The notes under the pieces are model-generated. The model was not told the DNA's origin and did not search any database. It worked only from the letters and a program-made list of their open reading frames with translations. Source: Cercophora sp. LCS_1 (lineage: Eukaryota > Ascomycota > Sordariomycetes > Sordariales > Lasiosphaeriaceae). Taken from it: a DNA stretch of 64,000 bases. Of this stretch, positions 1 to 12,005 are shown piece by piece. The DNA lies in the NCBI GenBank assembly GCA_036250225.1, contig JAPZLL010000013.1, positions 434,001-498,000 on the forward strand, written 5' to 3'. Numbering within the stretch: position 1 is the first letter of the stretch; every line of letters starts with the position of its first letter. The position numbers were made by a program, and so were the translations under genes.

Positions 1-444
1 GAGGGCGCCCAGAATTTGCGCACTTTGCTCGTCATCGAGATGGCTGAACAGGAAATTGCCGCTGATGGCATTCTTCAAACGTTCTAGTTGCTCTGCCGAC
101 TTTGGGTGAACGGGGGGTGACCAGTTGTCGTATGTATCTGCGACTGGCTTAAGTGACTCGGCCGAGACAGATGTTCGGCGAGCAAAGTTGTATTGTGCGG
201 GATAGCCTTCAGGGTTTGGTGGGCTCCTCAGTCCACTAGGCATATCGGAGGCAGCATCGGCTCCAAAGGGACCGCGGAAGTGACTCGGGCTACCGGCCAA
301 ACCAAAACTAGGGGTTGTCGGGGACGTGACGAGATCGTTCTCGTCCTCTTCAGCAAGACTCTGCATACCACTTGTCTCGACTCTTGCAGACCCGAACGGA
401 TTGGCATTCGCCCCAAAAGGGCTGGTGTAACCAGTGCTCGACAT
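1..444 (-). CDS. pkaR: cAMP-dependent protein kinase regulatory subunit, N-terminal part (runs off left edge)
   Basis: This is the first 148 codons of the regulatory subunit that holds the PKA catalytic subunit inactive until cAMP binds. The ATG is at 444 reading leftwards, and the frame stays open to base 1. Seen: a Gly/Pro/Ser-rich N-terminus, the pseudosubstrate site RRTSVSAES at about residues 89-97 (Ser at the P0 position, as in type II subunits), then DTYDNWSPPVHPK and the start of the first cyclic-nucleotide-binding domain (FLFSHLDDEQSAQILGAL, about 131-148). This order and wording match filamentous-fungal PKA-R (Neurospora mcb, Aspergillus pkaR). No docking/dimerisation helix bundle is obvious before the pseudosubstrate, so a further upstream exon cannot be excluded. 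No intron lies in the visible part. The cAMP-binding domains lie outside the window. Confidence 0.93.
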   Translation of the reverse strand, partial: MSSTGYTSPFGANANPFGSARVETSGMQSLAEEDENDLVTSPTTPSFGLAGSPSHFRGPFGADAASDMPSGLRSPPNPEGYPAQYNFARRTSVSAESLKPVADTYDNWSPPVHPKSAEQLERLKNAISGNFLFSHLDDEQSAQILGAL

Positions 445-2465
445 GTTGTCTAATTGGGTCCTTGCTCGAGGTTCCACTTTGATTGGAAAGCTTGAAGAAA
501 AAGTGTTAACGAGACCAGACAACAAGTGGGGAGATCGAAAAGCCTACTGAGGTCGCAATGTTTCCCACCACTTTTTTTTTATTTTAAAGAAGAGCTTTCG
601 CTCTGTTGTGGGATACACGATACAGCTACCGCCAGGTGGGTCAAGCAGCCAGGTCACGGAAATCCGACGGTGTTATATACTGTCAAAAAGCCGAAGACAC
701 CCAGTCGCAAATATGTATCCCGGACGGAGAGGTAGGGTGGGTCGTCGCGCTGTCCGATACAACTGATGTTTACGTCCGTTCTCGTAATCTGCAGAGGGCC
801 GTCAGAGACATTCGCATACGGGCAATGGTGGTCTTGAAAAGCGACAAGTCTGAGAACTTTGAAAGAAGGAAGAATGGGAGCAAGACAAATGGCCTGGGTG
901 GCGCGGGAACGTGCAGATTCGACCGGGAATTGCTTGCTGGGATGAGATTTCTGGAAGCGAATTGCGTTCAACAGGCAACCGCAACCTGGATGGACACGCA
1001 GGCTGAAGCTAAGCAGTTGTTTGGCCGGGGTTCAGGAGTGCTTGGGAGTGGCGGTAGTGGATGGGGATGGTGACGATGCTCAAGACAAAGCTGGGACGGA
1101 ACAATGAAGCTTGCCATACCGGTTTCCAATGCTTTGACAGGAGCCAAGGCTCTGGCTCTCCCGACAAGACGTTCTTGTCGTCAGCCACAGGATGGTGTTG
1201 ATCGAAAGGCGTTAGGAGCTGACGGGGAATGGAGCTGCGATCGCGAGGTGGGCACCAATGCGTGATAAAGAGAAGCAGCAGGCCGGGGCAAGACAGGGAG
1301 CGCCAACGATCGGCTCGCAGTCCATGCGGACGTGGAGTCGGAATAAAGGTCGAGACAGGACAGAACGACGCAACCAAGTCGCCAACAATTATTTCGCTTG
1401 TTAGATGACGGCGACTACTTGATCAATAGGATAGGGACAGAGAGGAGGTGCGACGAGGACGAAAGTCAAATCGAACGGGAGCTGGGGCGGGAGCGGAAGG
1501 CGGGAACTTGAGGGACTGACGAGGGGGTGGAGTGAAGCTTCCAAAGGTTTAGGTTTGGGCGACGAGTGGGGTGGTTTCCGCCGTCCACTCCATCACAGTG
1601 CGCTAAGATGTACAACCTCGCACCCCTCACCCTTCGCGGTATCTTTCTGGTGCATTCGCCATCGCTTCCAGGCTCCTTCTTTGCATGCTCCTCACCTTGG
1701 GCTGGGCGCAACCATACGCCTTGACCCCGCATCAGTGCTTGCCGAACACCGACAAGCTTAATGGACGGGGGCGGCTTATCAAAGGGGAGTTTTGCGCCGC
1801 ATTCAGATTCAAGGCTGCTTCCAGGTTCCCCTCCTTGGTGCCCCTCTTGCGGCGGGCCACCGCCCATCGAACAATTCTAGAAGGACGCACGGGCCCATCA
1901 TTGACGCAGCAAGCACGCGGCTTGGAAGCAAGTCTCCAAGCCTCCAGCCGGACCGATCTGCGGCAAGCGGCCACGCCGGTATCGTCTGAGCGTGGTGATC
2001 CCAATCAAAACATATGACTGTGACAGCCCCGAGAGACGACAGTCTTTTTCCGGGCCGAAACGATGATGTTACAAGCAAGTCACTGGTCATTGTTGAGCTG
2101 CCAAAGTCCAAATGTCAGAGTCGGTGATCGCCAGCGGCGGCCATGGGTTTGCTGGCTCCACCTTTATCTCCCGTTGCTGGATGAACTCAACCGCAGCGCA
2201 ATTGCGTGCTGACGAAGGTACAGCGTCCATGAGGCTACAGCTCGGCACACCCCGGGCTCATTTGGGTGTTGAATAAGCTTTATAGTACTATGATCGTAGA
2301 GACGGGCAAACTGCCATTGCTGATGACCAGAAAAACCTTGTCAACAAGAGAGCAGCCTGTCCGATGCTCCCATTGCTCAGATTTCGAAAGCTGAGGAATC
2401 AACAAAGCTCTCAAATGTCCTCACAAGATGAGTCTGGCGATCGAGAGGAGCGAAGAACCGAACGA

Positions 2466-2555
2466 ATGAATCCTGAGCCTGGTGGTTGAGGCTTTCGTGC
2501 CCATCTAGCAAAGGTGTTGGCGCCCATGCAACGCATCCAGCAAAACCCCTGTTGC
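2466..2555 (-). repeat. Diverged repeat, copy A (inverted relative to copy B)
   Basis: Read on the minus strand, this stretch matches 4886-4975 read on the plus strand. The strongest block is the identical 14-mer ATGGGCGCCAACAC (2514-2527 reversed; 4906-4919). It is followed in both by YTTTGCT, then GATGGRCACG, and after a short gap by CC-ACCACCAGG. In one frame both copies encode MGANTFARW. The similarity weakens on both sides. The family is not recognised. Confidence 0.6.
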
Positions 2556-2760
2556 CTCAGTTCTTGGGGGCAACCAACACCGGAGATGGGATGCTCGCGG
2601 AACACCACAAGCATTTACCTACCGATACCGATACGACCCAGTATGCACTTGGTGTGGATAATTAAGTTTAAAGTTGGATACCAAGTGTCAAGAGGATACA
2701 ATCGTGATCCGGCCACTTCATTACACCATGTTGCCCAATTCCAGTGGTGATATTCGTGTA

Positions 2761-2787
2761 TATCTGGGGCCTTTCAGGCCCCAGATA
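2761..2787. repeat. Perfect 12-bp hairpin with 3-base loop
   Basis: TATCTGGGGCCT, then TTC, then AGGCCCCAGATA: a perfect inverted repeat with 8 G/C pairs in the arms. It is followed by a pyrimidine run (CTTTCTTTCTTT). It lies in gene-poor DNA between the two diverged repeats. Role unknown. Confidence 0.8.
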
Positions 2788-3639
2788 GCTTTCTTTCTTT
2801 AGACAATTACATACCTTTGAGAGCCTACCTCTCTACCCACCTTTCTTTGCCTTGCGGCAGTGGCCTACGGCCACAGCCGAAAACATGGACCTTTCCACCG
2901 TGCAACACACCAGGAGTATCAACAAAACTCTTTACAGTGTGGTGATCCAACAACACGAATGACAGCCCGCCTGTTGACCAAAGGGAACAGAAATACTGCA
3001 TCTGCCCAAATCATTTCAGCTCTCCGCCAAATGGACACCCACCCAACATCATGACCACGCAAAATCAACAGATCACCAGTTTGAGGAATATCGAGCCGAA
3101 CTGCCATCTATGCCGCGTCAGTCTTGTCGTCGCTAACCAGGAGACGCGATGGCAAACTCACGGGAGCAAAATACAAGAGAATCAATCGTCGCAACTGACT
3201 TGCAGTCGTTGCCATCACGGAGTAACAGCCATCGTGGGATCGAAGGCACCAAGCTAGCAACTGTGAGTCGAAAGCGGGGCCACCTTCGTGACGATCACCA
3301 CGACGAAAGTTCGAACAGCTGTTGTCTCGGATGTGGGAGCATGCAGGACCAGGCACACTAAATTGAAAGGGGGGCCCATCGCCCTTTCAGACACGACGGG
3401 CGCTGTCTCCAGGGATTGTCGCCGTAAAGTGGACGGGGCATAGTCATAGCTATCGTCGCGGACGGTGAACCTGTTGAGCTCAAACCGATTCGAAGCGGGT
3501 GTCGTCAAGACAACCCGGGCATACCTCCAATGACACTAAAGTCAGTACATGGAAGCTAGCAAAAGGACTCCGAGGGACCTACAACAACATCATCTTTCAA
3601 CAATGTGTCAATGGGGTCTGATGTCATCTCTGCTGCTCC

Positions 3640-4617
3640 CGGCAGGCTATATGTCGAGGTCGCAGCCACGAACCAAAAGGTTTGGATAGGTGGTCGGCAG
3701 CTTGTCTGCGGCGCCCACAGCCCAGACTGTGATAGGACTCATCTCAAGATCGCAGGTCTGGCCCTGGTAGGTATGGACGGAGGATGCGCGAGTGAAGTCC
3801 TGCGAGCTGCGATGTTGGGTTTGGATCTGAACAGCCCCCGCACGCTGAGAATTGCATGTCCCTCAGCACTCCCGATGAGGGAATTGGGTCTGTTAAGCTT
3901 TGTGCTTGTGCCGTACTGACTTCTCACATCGCCGAAATGCAAGACCCGATGTAAGTAAAGTTGGTAGACAATTGAGGTTTCGTGTGACGCGGGCGTTAAA
4001 CTTCGAAGGGTTTGCCGGTATATAAGGGAAGGTGAGAGTCATCCCAATGTTCCACCACTCAGCTTCAAATTCATCTCCCTTGGGTTCCAGAACATAGTCA
4101 ACGAGAAGATACCTTCCTCGACCTTCAGCCCTCATCTCACCGCTCACAATCCTTACAGAGGTGACTTCCGCAGAGGTGCCACCCAACATCTAGACACCAA
4201 CCCGAAAATGGCCTCCCTAGAAAGCGCAACCCGAACCCCGGATAAGGTCTAGTGCTATCTCATCAATCTCTGGGGGAATTATCTGTTATGGGCTAATACA
4301 TAACGATAGAGCCCGAGGGCCCTGGAGAGTAAGTGTCAATCCCCTAAAGGGCAGAGTACGTTTCTAGGAAGTGTGCACCACTAACACTTCGCAGATGGTT
4401 CCTCGAGGTCCGGCGAAGAGCATGCGATGTCCAGCCACACGCCGGCATTGATGGGCGGGAAGGTTGCGAGAGTTGTAGAAAACCGTTGATCTTGAAGTGT
4501 TGCCAGAACTGCCGCTTCAGGGACACCTACCCGTCGAGTTGCTGCACCGACGACCGTGTGGCCCTTGGGTACGACCGTAGTGACGAAGAGCAACCGTACC
4601 TGAGGCAATATAGACAC
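3640..4617 (-). pseudogene. Possible remains of an unidentified minus-strand gene
   Basis: Reading leftwards, several short frames have coding-like composition but do not join cleanly. First is 4617-4381 (starts MSILPQVRLLFVTTVVPKGH, ends EEPSAKC). Second is 4189 leftwards (LGGTSAEVTSVRIVSGEMRA through EAEWWNIGMTLTFPYIPANP). Third is about 3790-3650 (VHTYQGQTCDLEMSPITVWA). No family was recognised. The gap between the first two could hold an intron, but the later pieces change frame or stop. It could be a decayed gene or chance open frames; similarity to anything known was not established. Confidence 0.25.
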
Positions 4618-4885
4618 TTTGTCTACATTGTTACAGTCCCTTGGCTGGGCCTATAGTTTCCGTTCGGGTTTTCGGCAACGCGGCGTCCGTCGGTCCAGTG
4701 ATATTGTCGGCTAAGGGAGACTTGGTGTGTCAGGTGTTTTGACAGCTCGTTTTTCAGGGAATGAGTCTGCGGATCAGATTGGAGGTAAAAGGTTTATTTA
4801 GAATCAGTACCTATGCAGTCACTGATCACTCAAGTAGTGAAATGCCTCGAGAGCAGTTATCTCGGGTTGCAGAATGTTGGGGCGG

Positions 4886-4975
4886 TTGTATCGTGCACGC
4901 ATTGGATGGGCGCCAACACTTTTGCTCGATGGACACGCTCGAACCGAACGCCTCCACCACCAGGCCAGGGATGCA
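4886..4975 (+). repeat. Diverged repeat, copy B (inverted relative to copy A)
   Basis: Partner of 2466-2555, in opposite orientation. Shared features are the 14-mer at 4906-4919, the following TTTTGCTCGATGGACACG, and CCACCACCAGG about 25 bases later. The copies differ by substitutions and small indels, so they are old. The outer ends of the pair lie about 2.5 kb apart. Confidence 0.6.
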
Positions 4976-5441
4976 TTTCTAAGGGGACTGAAACGTTCAT
5001 ATTTCATCTTGAGAGCTGTGCAGGTCGTTCTGATAGGGTGAGGATGTGGGCCGTCCGACCGTTCGATGATGATCTTCTGGGAAGACAAACTTTGTAACCA
5101 CTGATGATAGTGTGTTGGGGTTCCCGATAGACCCAAGCACCCAGGACTGATGGCAACTGAGAACCTTGCTGGGTGATAAGTGATAAGTCATGAAGGTTCT
5201 GTCTCTCTTTTACCAAGTCACGTGCTGGAGCCTGTGATTTCACAAACCGAGAGCGACGACCCGCACAGCCCCCCTGACAGAGCCACAGCACAGACCAGCC
5301 CATAGTAAGCGAATGACCGAAGGGGCCGGTTGTTCGTGTCTTTCGAAACGTCCCCCTTGCTTTCTTCAGCCCGCGACGAGACGACGACGACAGAGGATAT
5401 CGAGGCCGAACCCGCGCCCACCCATACAAATCGAGCCCATC

Positions 5442-6762
5442 ATGGCACCCCGACGTCGTCGTGGTGGCGATGACTCCGCCCAGGACGACAATTCAGAGCC
5501 TGACGCCCATAAGAACCGGCCGCCCAACACTGCGTTCCGCCAGCAGCGCATGAAGGCCTGGCAATGCGTCCTGACGCCAAAACTCATCGTCACCATCTTC
5601 TCCATTCTCGCCGCCATTTATCTGGCATTCGGCGCCTACCTTACGTGGCTTGCCCATACGGTATGTGCTCCCCATTTGTCGGTGGCCAAGAGACCGGGAC
5701 GGGGCGGCCGCGGGACGGCTACAGATGCTGACCTGACTTCTCTCACAGGTCCGGGACCTGCGAATTGACTACACAGATTGCGTTCGGGATGCGCCCAGGG
5801 ACAAATTCAGCCAACTTCCAAAGGAGAACATCCTAGCGCATTTCTCGACGACCAACACCTCGACGCTGGATCCCTATGCGGCGTCGTGGATGGTCGAAGA
5901 GCGCGAGATACCCTACCACAACTACACGGCGAATCGAGCCGTCTGCCTGGTGCAGTTTAACATCCCCGAAGACCTCAGCCCGACGGTCAGCTTCTACTAC
6001 TACCTCGAGAACTTCTACCAGAACCACCGACGCTATGTTGGATCGTTCAACGCCAAGCAGTTGTTGGGCGACGCAGTCGATGGAAGCACCATTAACGGAT
6101 CGACGTGCGATCCACTCGCCCACGACCCCAATGGTAGTGGCAAGATCATCTACCCCTGCGGCATCATTGCAAACTCGCTGTTCAATGACACGTTCTCTTC
6201 GCCGAATCTACTCAATCCGCCAGACACGAGCGACTCTAGCCGGGTCTACCAGATGGCAAACAACAGCGGCATTGCGTGGCCCGGACTCAAGGACTTGTAT
6301 GGGCAGACGCAGTATCCCCTCGACAAGATTGTGCCACCGCCGAACTGGAACGAGTCCTACCGCTATGGTTACACTCCGGAGTCACCCCCACCAGACCTCA
6401 AGAACTGGGAACACTTCCAGAACTGGATGATGTTGGCTGCTTCGCCCAACTTCTACAAGTTGTATCAGCGGAACGATAATGACGTGATGACTCGAGGGCG
6501 CTATCAAGTCGACATTGTCGCCAACTTTGACACCAATGTCTACAACGGGCGCAAGTCCTTCCTCATCACCACCGTGTCCACCATGGGTTCCCGCAACATT
6601 TGGCCAGGAATAATATTCCTCATTGTCGGCGGCATCTGCCTGATTCTGGACATCTACTTCATCCTCTCCTTCTTCCTCTGGAAGCCAAGAAAACTGGGGG
6701 ATCCTTCTTATCTTTCCTGGAACCAACCGGCCGCAGCTCCCCAAGCCGCGTCGACGTCATGA
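5442..6762 (+). CDS. Cdc50/Lem3-family P4-ATPase (flippase) accessory subunit
   Basis: Beta subunit of a phospholipid flippase, needed for ER exit and activity of P4-ATPases at Golgi, endosome or plasma membrane. Exons 5442-5660 and 5749-6762; the intron is 88 bases, phase 0, with GTATGT and CACAG ends. The product is 410 residues, normal for the family. Seen: a basic cytosolic tail ending in AFRQQRMKAWQ, a first membrane span at about 48-70, a large extracytosolic domain with several N-glycosylation sites (NTS, NYT, NGS, NDT, NNS, NES), the family segment GSRNIWPGIIFLIVGG starting the second span at about 358-384, and a short cytosolic C-tail. The start ATG lies in a CCCATCATGG context and gives the expected N-terminus. 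Which Cdc50 paralogue it is cannot be told here. It converges on SPT16. Confidence 0.93.
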
Positions 6763-7549
6763 GGGTTAAAGGTGGACGGGTTTGGAATGAAGTTGCAGGC
6801 GAGGCTGGCTCGTCTGGTGTGTTTGAGCCCGTTGTCCACGGATGCGGTAGCTCTTGTTCATGTTGTCTGGGTTTTGGGATATCATCGGCGTTGCGGGGTT
6901 CAAACTAAGGAGGCAAACGGGGCGGTCCTTTCATCATCGGTTCCTTGTGCTCTTTTTCCCATTAGCTTCTTATCTATGCGTGCTTTTTCTGGCTCGCCTC
7001 TGGTCTCGAAATCTCGCTGCTGTTGTTGACCTGTCGCATTGCCTTGGTTCTTCATTTTTTTTGTGTAGCAGTAGGAATACCTCTTAGACATTGGCACTGG
7101 GAAGGCGATGCGGGTGGAATCAAGTTGCATGATTGGTCTTATGGTCCTCTATTATTTGTTGGTGACAAATGCAAAAGGCGAAATACGAGATGTGGGCTCA
7201 GTCTACATATCTGTTTGCGTCACTTTTCCCTTTGAAACTGGAGGGTGGTCGAAAGAGTGGATGCGTTTGCCTCTATATCACAAAGTGACAACTCAGAGTC
7301 GTCACAGTAAGCATGCCCGCCAAGATCTCAGAAATCAGTATTGCCTACCTAAGGTAACAACCTTTCTGCTCCACTTTCCTGTCCAACAATACGGAAGGCA
7401 ACCTAGAACCACAGGACGTGGGTACCAGTACACTAAGATAACCTTACAAAACCTGTATGCTCCCGAGACCCATACAAAAAAGAGTACAATGTTGATGGCC
7501 GCTATCCCGACCGTCGGGCGAAAACTGCGTGCCCAAAACACAAAGCCAT
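6763..7549. other. Convergent intergenic region (CDC50 / SPT16 3' ends)
   Basis: About 790 bases between two 3' ends. It must hold both 3' untranslated regions. No coding frame or repeat of note is seen. Confidence 0.6.
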
Positions 7550-10500
7550 TTAGCGCTTCCGCTGCTTCTTCTTTGCCGCCTTTTCGTCCTCCTCCTCAAG
7601 CCCACTTTCGCGGTCGCGCTTCTTCGCCTTGCGCTCCAACTCATCCCAGTCCTCGCCCTCCTCCTCCTCACTAGCATCCTCGTCGCTGGCCTCATCCGAT
7701 GCATTGGAGTCGAAATCCGAGTCCTCCTCGCTGGATTCCGAAGCCTCCTCCAACTCACTGTCGCTGATCTCAAAGTTGCTCTCTTCTTCCTCCTCCTCGG
7801 AGCCACCTTCATCATCTGACTCGTTCTGCAGGAAACCCCAACCGCCGTCGACAAAGAATTGATGGGTATTGGCCGTCACGGTCTTCATGATGACGGACCA
7901 GTTGAGGTTGAGAGGACCCTCCGAAAAAGCAATGTCCGACGAGTCGAGGAACTCCTTGACATCCTCGAGTGACTCGACCGGAATGGTGTTGATATGATAC
8001 GGGGCCCTTGTGAAATCCTTGAACACAAAGACAAGATCAAAGTTTTTGAGGCCGAACTGGACACGTTCCAGATGGGCCACTTCGATATCATCCAAGGTAA
8101 GGACCATGAAGGGAGGTTCGGTGATTTGAATGAGACACTCGGTTGTCGGCTGGATGTACACGTTGCTGCGGAACGGTACACCATTGAACCCAAGGTCGCG
8201 AATGGGCATGTCGACCTCGATGTTTTCAGATCGACCGGCCTCAGCAATCTTCTCGGCAAATGCCTTGAATTGGCGATCAAGATCGGCGCGGCGGCGGCGT
8301 TCTTCCTGCTCCGCCTCAAACTCGTCCTCGTCGCCAAATCGGTACTTGCGCTTGCGATTGCCTGTCTCGTCGAACTGAATATCCGTCGCCTCGCGATAGA
8401 ACTGAACATCCTTCGTCTTCTTCTTGTTTCCGATGATGATCGGATCCTTGAGGTGGACATGAATTATCACTATCAACTCATGCTGGCAAGGCTGGAAAAA
8501 GAGGTGGCGGACGTTGGAGAAGAGGATGTCGACCCGTTGGGTGGTGCTGAGCGGTGACTGGTAGCGGATACCATTGGAATGAATCTCGAGCTTGCCAGGC
8601 ACCCGCTTGCCCTCCATTTGCGGGCGAATGAAAACATTGTCCAAAACAGGTGGTCGCCGATCTAGCGTTCGGTTAGCATGATATCAAAAAAAAAAAAAAC
8701 TTGAGCTGCGCAGCTTACTCCTTATCTCGACGAGTTTATCCTGCTCAACAACGTCCTCCATATCCTTCTTCTCCTGCTCCTTCTTGACTGCGTCCCTCTT
8801 GAGATTGGAGATCTGGTTGGCGATCTCCGCATACCGGTCTCCATCCATGGACCGGAAGGTCAGGCTTCGCACAAAGTGAGCAGACGCATCCTCGAACGGC
8901 TGATCATCTTTACGGCCAACACCTTGACCAGGGGACAAGAAGTTGATTCTCAGGAAAGACCACTCTCCCTCATCGCTCTTGCTGGCGTTCTTGATTGTGT
9001 TGATGTGGAAAGGAACTGGTCGGCCCATGACGGGAAGAACAATGGTTGCGTTCTTCTGGTCGATGACAATCCCCATATCCCTTACTTTGGCAGGGAACTG
9101 ATTGTCGCGCTTGTAAGACTCGAAGCGCTTGAACTTTTTGACCTCCACGCCGTTCTCGTCGGCTGTATTCTCCGCATACTTGGCCAAGCCCTCCTTCTGC
9201 TTTCTGGCGGCTAGGACCTTTTGGTGTTCCTTGCGCCTCTTTTCCTGGTCCTCATCAACTGTGGTGGTGCGCTCAGATCGCAGACGCGTGCTTGTGATAT
9301 TCTTAGTAGCAACAGCGCCAACGCGCGAATCACGCTTCTCTTTCTTGGGCGCGGGCTGGGCCTCTTCCTCGTCCTTGAAGAAGAACGAAGTAGCATCGAC
9401 ATCCATAGGCGCATCGCCCGTGAACACCACAGGCTCCTTGTCAGTAACACGAACGGTATCCATGAGGACCAATGAGTACACCTTGCTGTTCTTGTCCTGC
9501 GGGTTAGGGTTCGTGAGGTCGTTGAATCCTGTGACGATGCACAGAGTCATGCCATCCTTGAGAGTCCGGGTGTTCTTGGCGCTGAGAATGAGTGTGGGAT
9601 CCTTGTTCTCGAGACCGATCGCAAAGCCCACATTCTTCACAAAGCTCTTCTCGAGCTCCGGCTTCTTCGACTTGACGAGACTGAGCGCCTTGTTGTAGAC
9701 ATCCTTGGCAACAACACCGTCCCGAATCTCCTTCAAAACGAGGCCGTGGATAGTGAGAAGAAACTTGTAGTTGGCCTCCTGGGACTTGTTCGGATCGACC
9801 ATGAAGGTTCGGGCGATTTGAGAGCAGTATGACTTGTATCGCAAGCCCATAGCCGCGATAATGACTCCGGGATGAAGGAAATCATTGTCTGAATCTTGCT
9901 GCCATTTCAGATCGAACTTGCCACCACTTTGCACCACGGGCCCCAAGATCCAGTCGAGCTGCTCGGGGTCGAAGTCCTTGGGTAGTGTCTGTCGATTCGG
10001 GAGCTCGACTGACTTCCAGAACTTGTTGTCCTCAATCTTGTTGTAGACTTTGTCGGCCAGAGCACTGTGTTTTATCTTTTTGTCCGCATCAAGGATGTTG
10101 GACATCTCGTCGAGGAAGTAAGGGGTAAGCAATGCGACACATGCTTTGGAAGATGTTCGCATTGCGCGAAGCTCTGCCTCATCCTTGACTGAAAAGGCGG
10201 CCGCGGACAAAGCCTGGGAGACATCAACCTCTTCGATATCCTTGCAATTCTCTGCAAAAACCTTCTTCCACTCGTCGATGAACGGGCCCTTGGAGGTGTC
10301 CTTGCTATAGACACCCACTTTTTTCTGGAGCGAGAGATTGGTCAGCTCAAGTTGGAGGAATCAAGGGCAATGTGTTGGATGACTCACGCCTGCTGCCTTG
10401 ATGGCATCTGCGATTTTGACGAAGAGCTTCTCATTCTCCGCTTCGTCCTTTCCTCTGACAAGCACTTCAACGGGAAATCGGCCTCCCTTGATCTGGTCAA

Positions 10501-10879
10501 GGTATTTGGCTGCCTAAAGTCAGCTCATGTTGTGGGGGGACCTCGGGCTTTTGTCTAACCTTTCTTCTGTGTCGTGAGAATGTAGATAGTGTCGAGAGTG
10601 AAAAGCATCAAGGTCGTCGGAAACTCGTAGCCGAGAAGCCAGAACTATGAAGCATGTCAGAATGCGCCGAAGGCCGAATCAGTCGTCCAGAGAAAAACAT
10701 ACGTGCATCGCATTGTTCTTGTGGAACTCGGGGTCCGCAGCGACCTTGCCCAGGAGAATGACGACCGAGGAAGCACCTCCGAAGAGCGCGTCCCCAGAGC
10801 GCTTGTCAGCCTTCCAGGCATTGACAAACTGCGAGATGCGCTCCTGGAAAGCCTTGCTGTCGATCTTGATATCCGACAT
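7550..10879 (-). CDS. SPT16: FACT complex histone chaperone subunit Spt16
   Basis: Large subunit of FACT, which loosens and reassembles nucleosomes during transcription and replication, partnered by Pob3. Exons (minus): 10879-10703, 10644-10560, 10509-10388, 10324-8719, 8661-7550; introns are 50-63 bases and the frame closes at all four. The product is 1033 residues, close to yeast Spt16. Seen in order: an N-terminal aminopeptidase-like lobe, an M24 pita-bread-like domain that in this family lacks protease activity (EQLDWILGPVVQSGGKFDLK; MGLRYKSYCSQIARTF), a middle domain (NQFPAKVRDMGIVIDQKNAT), a Rtt106-like PH module (DNVFIRPQMEGKRVPGKLEI), then a very acidic tail from about 944 ending in the basic AAKKKQRKR. 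The start at 10879 is the only one giving the family N-terminus. Confidence 0.97.
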
Positions 10880-12005
10880 GGTGGGCGACTTCAGGAATCG
10901 CTCTCCTGGCGATGATGATTGCCCAGGTTGCGGGGTGTTGGAGATGGGAAGTTGCTGTCGCCGCGATGGAAAAGTTGCGGCAGCAAATGAGCGCCAAGTG
11001 GGTGGTCGCGGGTGCACGAAGCGCTGCCGAAGACGTGCAACAGACCCAAAAATTTACCGGGGTTCGCGTTCCCACGCCTCACGTCACTGGGTTGGTCTTG
11101 GCGCGTCTGTGGAGTCGGCTGCCTAAGAGGTTTTCGGTGCCTCAGGCCAACCTCCACTGATAGATATCTGGAGCGGAAAGTGGGCTTGGTGTTGAAAGAG
11201 AAAGAGAAAGTTTGTCTTTTGAAAAAAAAAAAAAAAAAAAATTGGATTGGGATTTTATAGAGGTGGGATCTGGTTCCATCGCATCTACGCCTGCTTCGGC
11301 GCGGGATGAAAGCGCTTTCGTTGCTTTCGTTTTCATCCCAACGGAGAGTAAAGTTTTGAAGTCAATATTACCTCGGGAAGCAAAGCACAGATTGGCCAAT
11401 TCTTGCTGTCAATTGCAGTTAATCCAGTTCCAGCCAGCAACGCGGATGGAGTCTCCGTCAGGATACTCTTGTATGTTTCAGGGGGTTCCATGAAAGTTGC
11501 CTTCCACCGTGCTCGTGAACCTTCAGCATATCATGAAGGCTTTATTTCCCCTCACCATTGAAATAATAAATTGAAAAGACTTGGAGCATAGCCTGACCTC
11601 AATTATGCACTCTCTTGCGTACTAGATACTCGAGATCGGGGTTGTTACTATCCGTGGTGTTGAACATGAACTAGAATGGTGGGGTTGCCTGATCCCTGTC
11701 ACCGTTGGGTGGGGCCAAGCTTTGCTGCCTCCACACGAAATCGCGGGGAGCTTCCCCAAGCCGCCTGCCTACCCACCTCAACTTTCACGCTTCCCTGAAC
11801 TGCGACCCGAGACTTATCAGCGCTCCTGTCTGGACGAACGGTGAACAGAACTAATCTTAAGACCGGCACTTGTCACACTTCCCAACCCACATATTGGCCG
11901 GCCCGGCCACCCATTCTGCGGCGAAATCACCAAACACCGGCACTGAGCCCCCCATCGCGGGCAACCATCGACCGCTCCCATCCTGTCCCGACCTCGACCT
12001 CCACG
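10880..12005. other. Divergent promoter region, SPT16 / CSN3
   Basis: About 1.1 kb between two start codons on opposite strands. A 19-base A tract at 11222-11240 is the most distinctive element. No gene is seen. Confidence 0.6.

Larger units (their letters stand above)
445..5441. other. Long gene-poor region upstream of pkaR and CDC50
   Basis: About 5 kb with no convincing intact gene. The right part of the pkaR leader and promoter (445 to about 2100) contains only short overlapping frames on both strands and a T9 run near 571. Further right are a pair of outward-facing repeats (about 2466-2555 and 4886-4975), a perfect hairpin at 2761-2787, and disconnected minus-strand frames between about 3640 and 4617 that look partly coding. 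These are listed separately. The last 300 bases before 5442 are the CT-rich leader of the CDC50-type gene. Confidence 0.6.
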
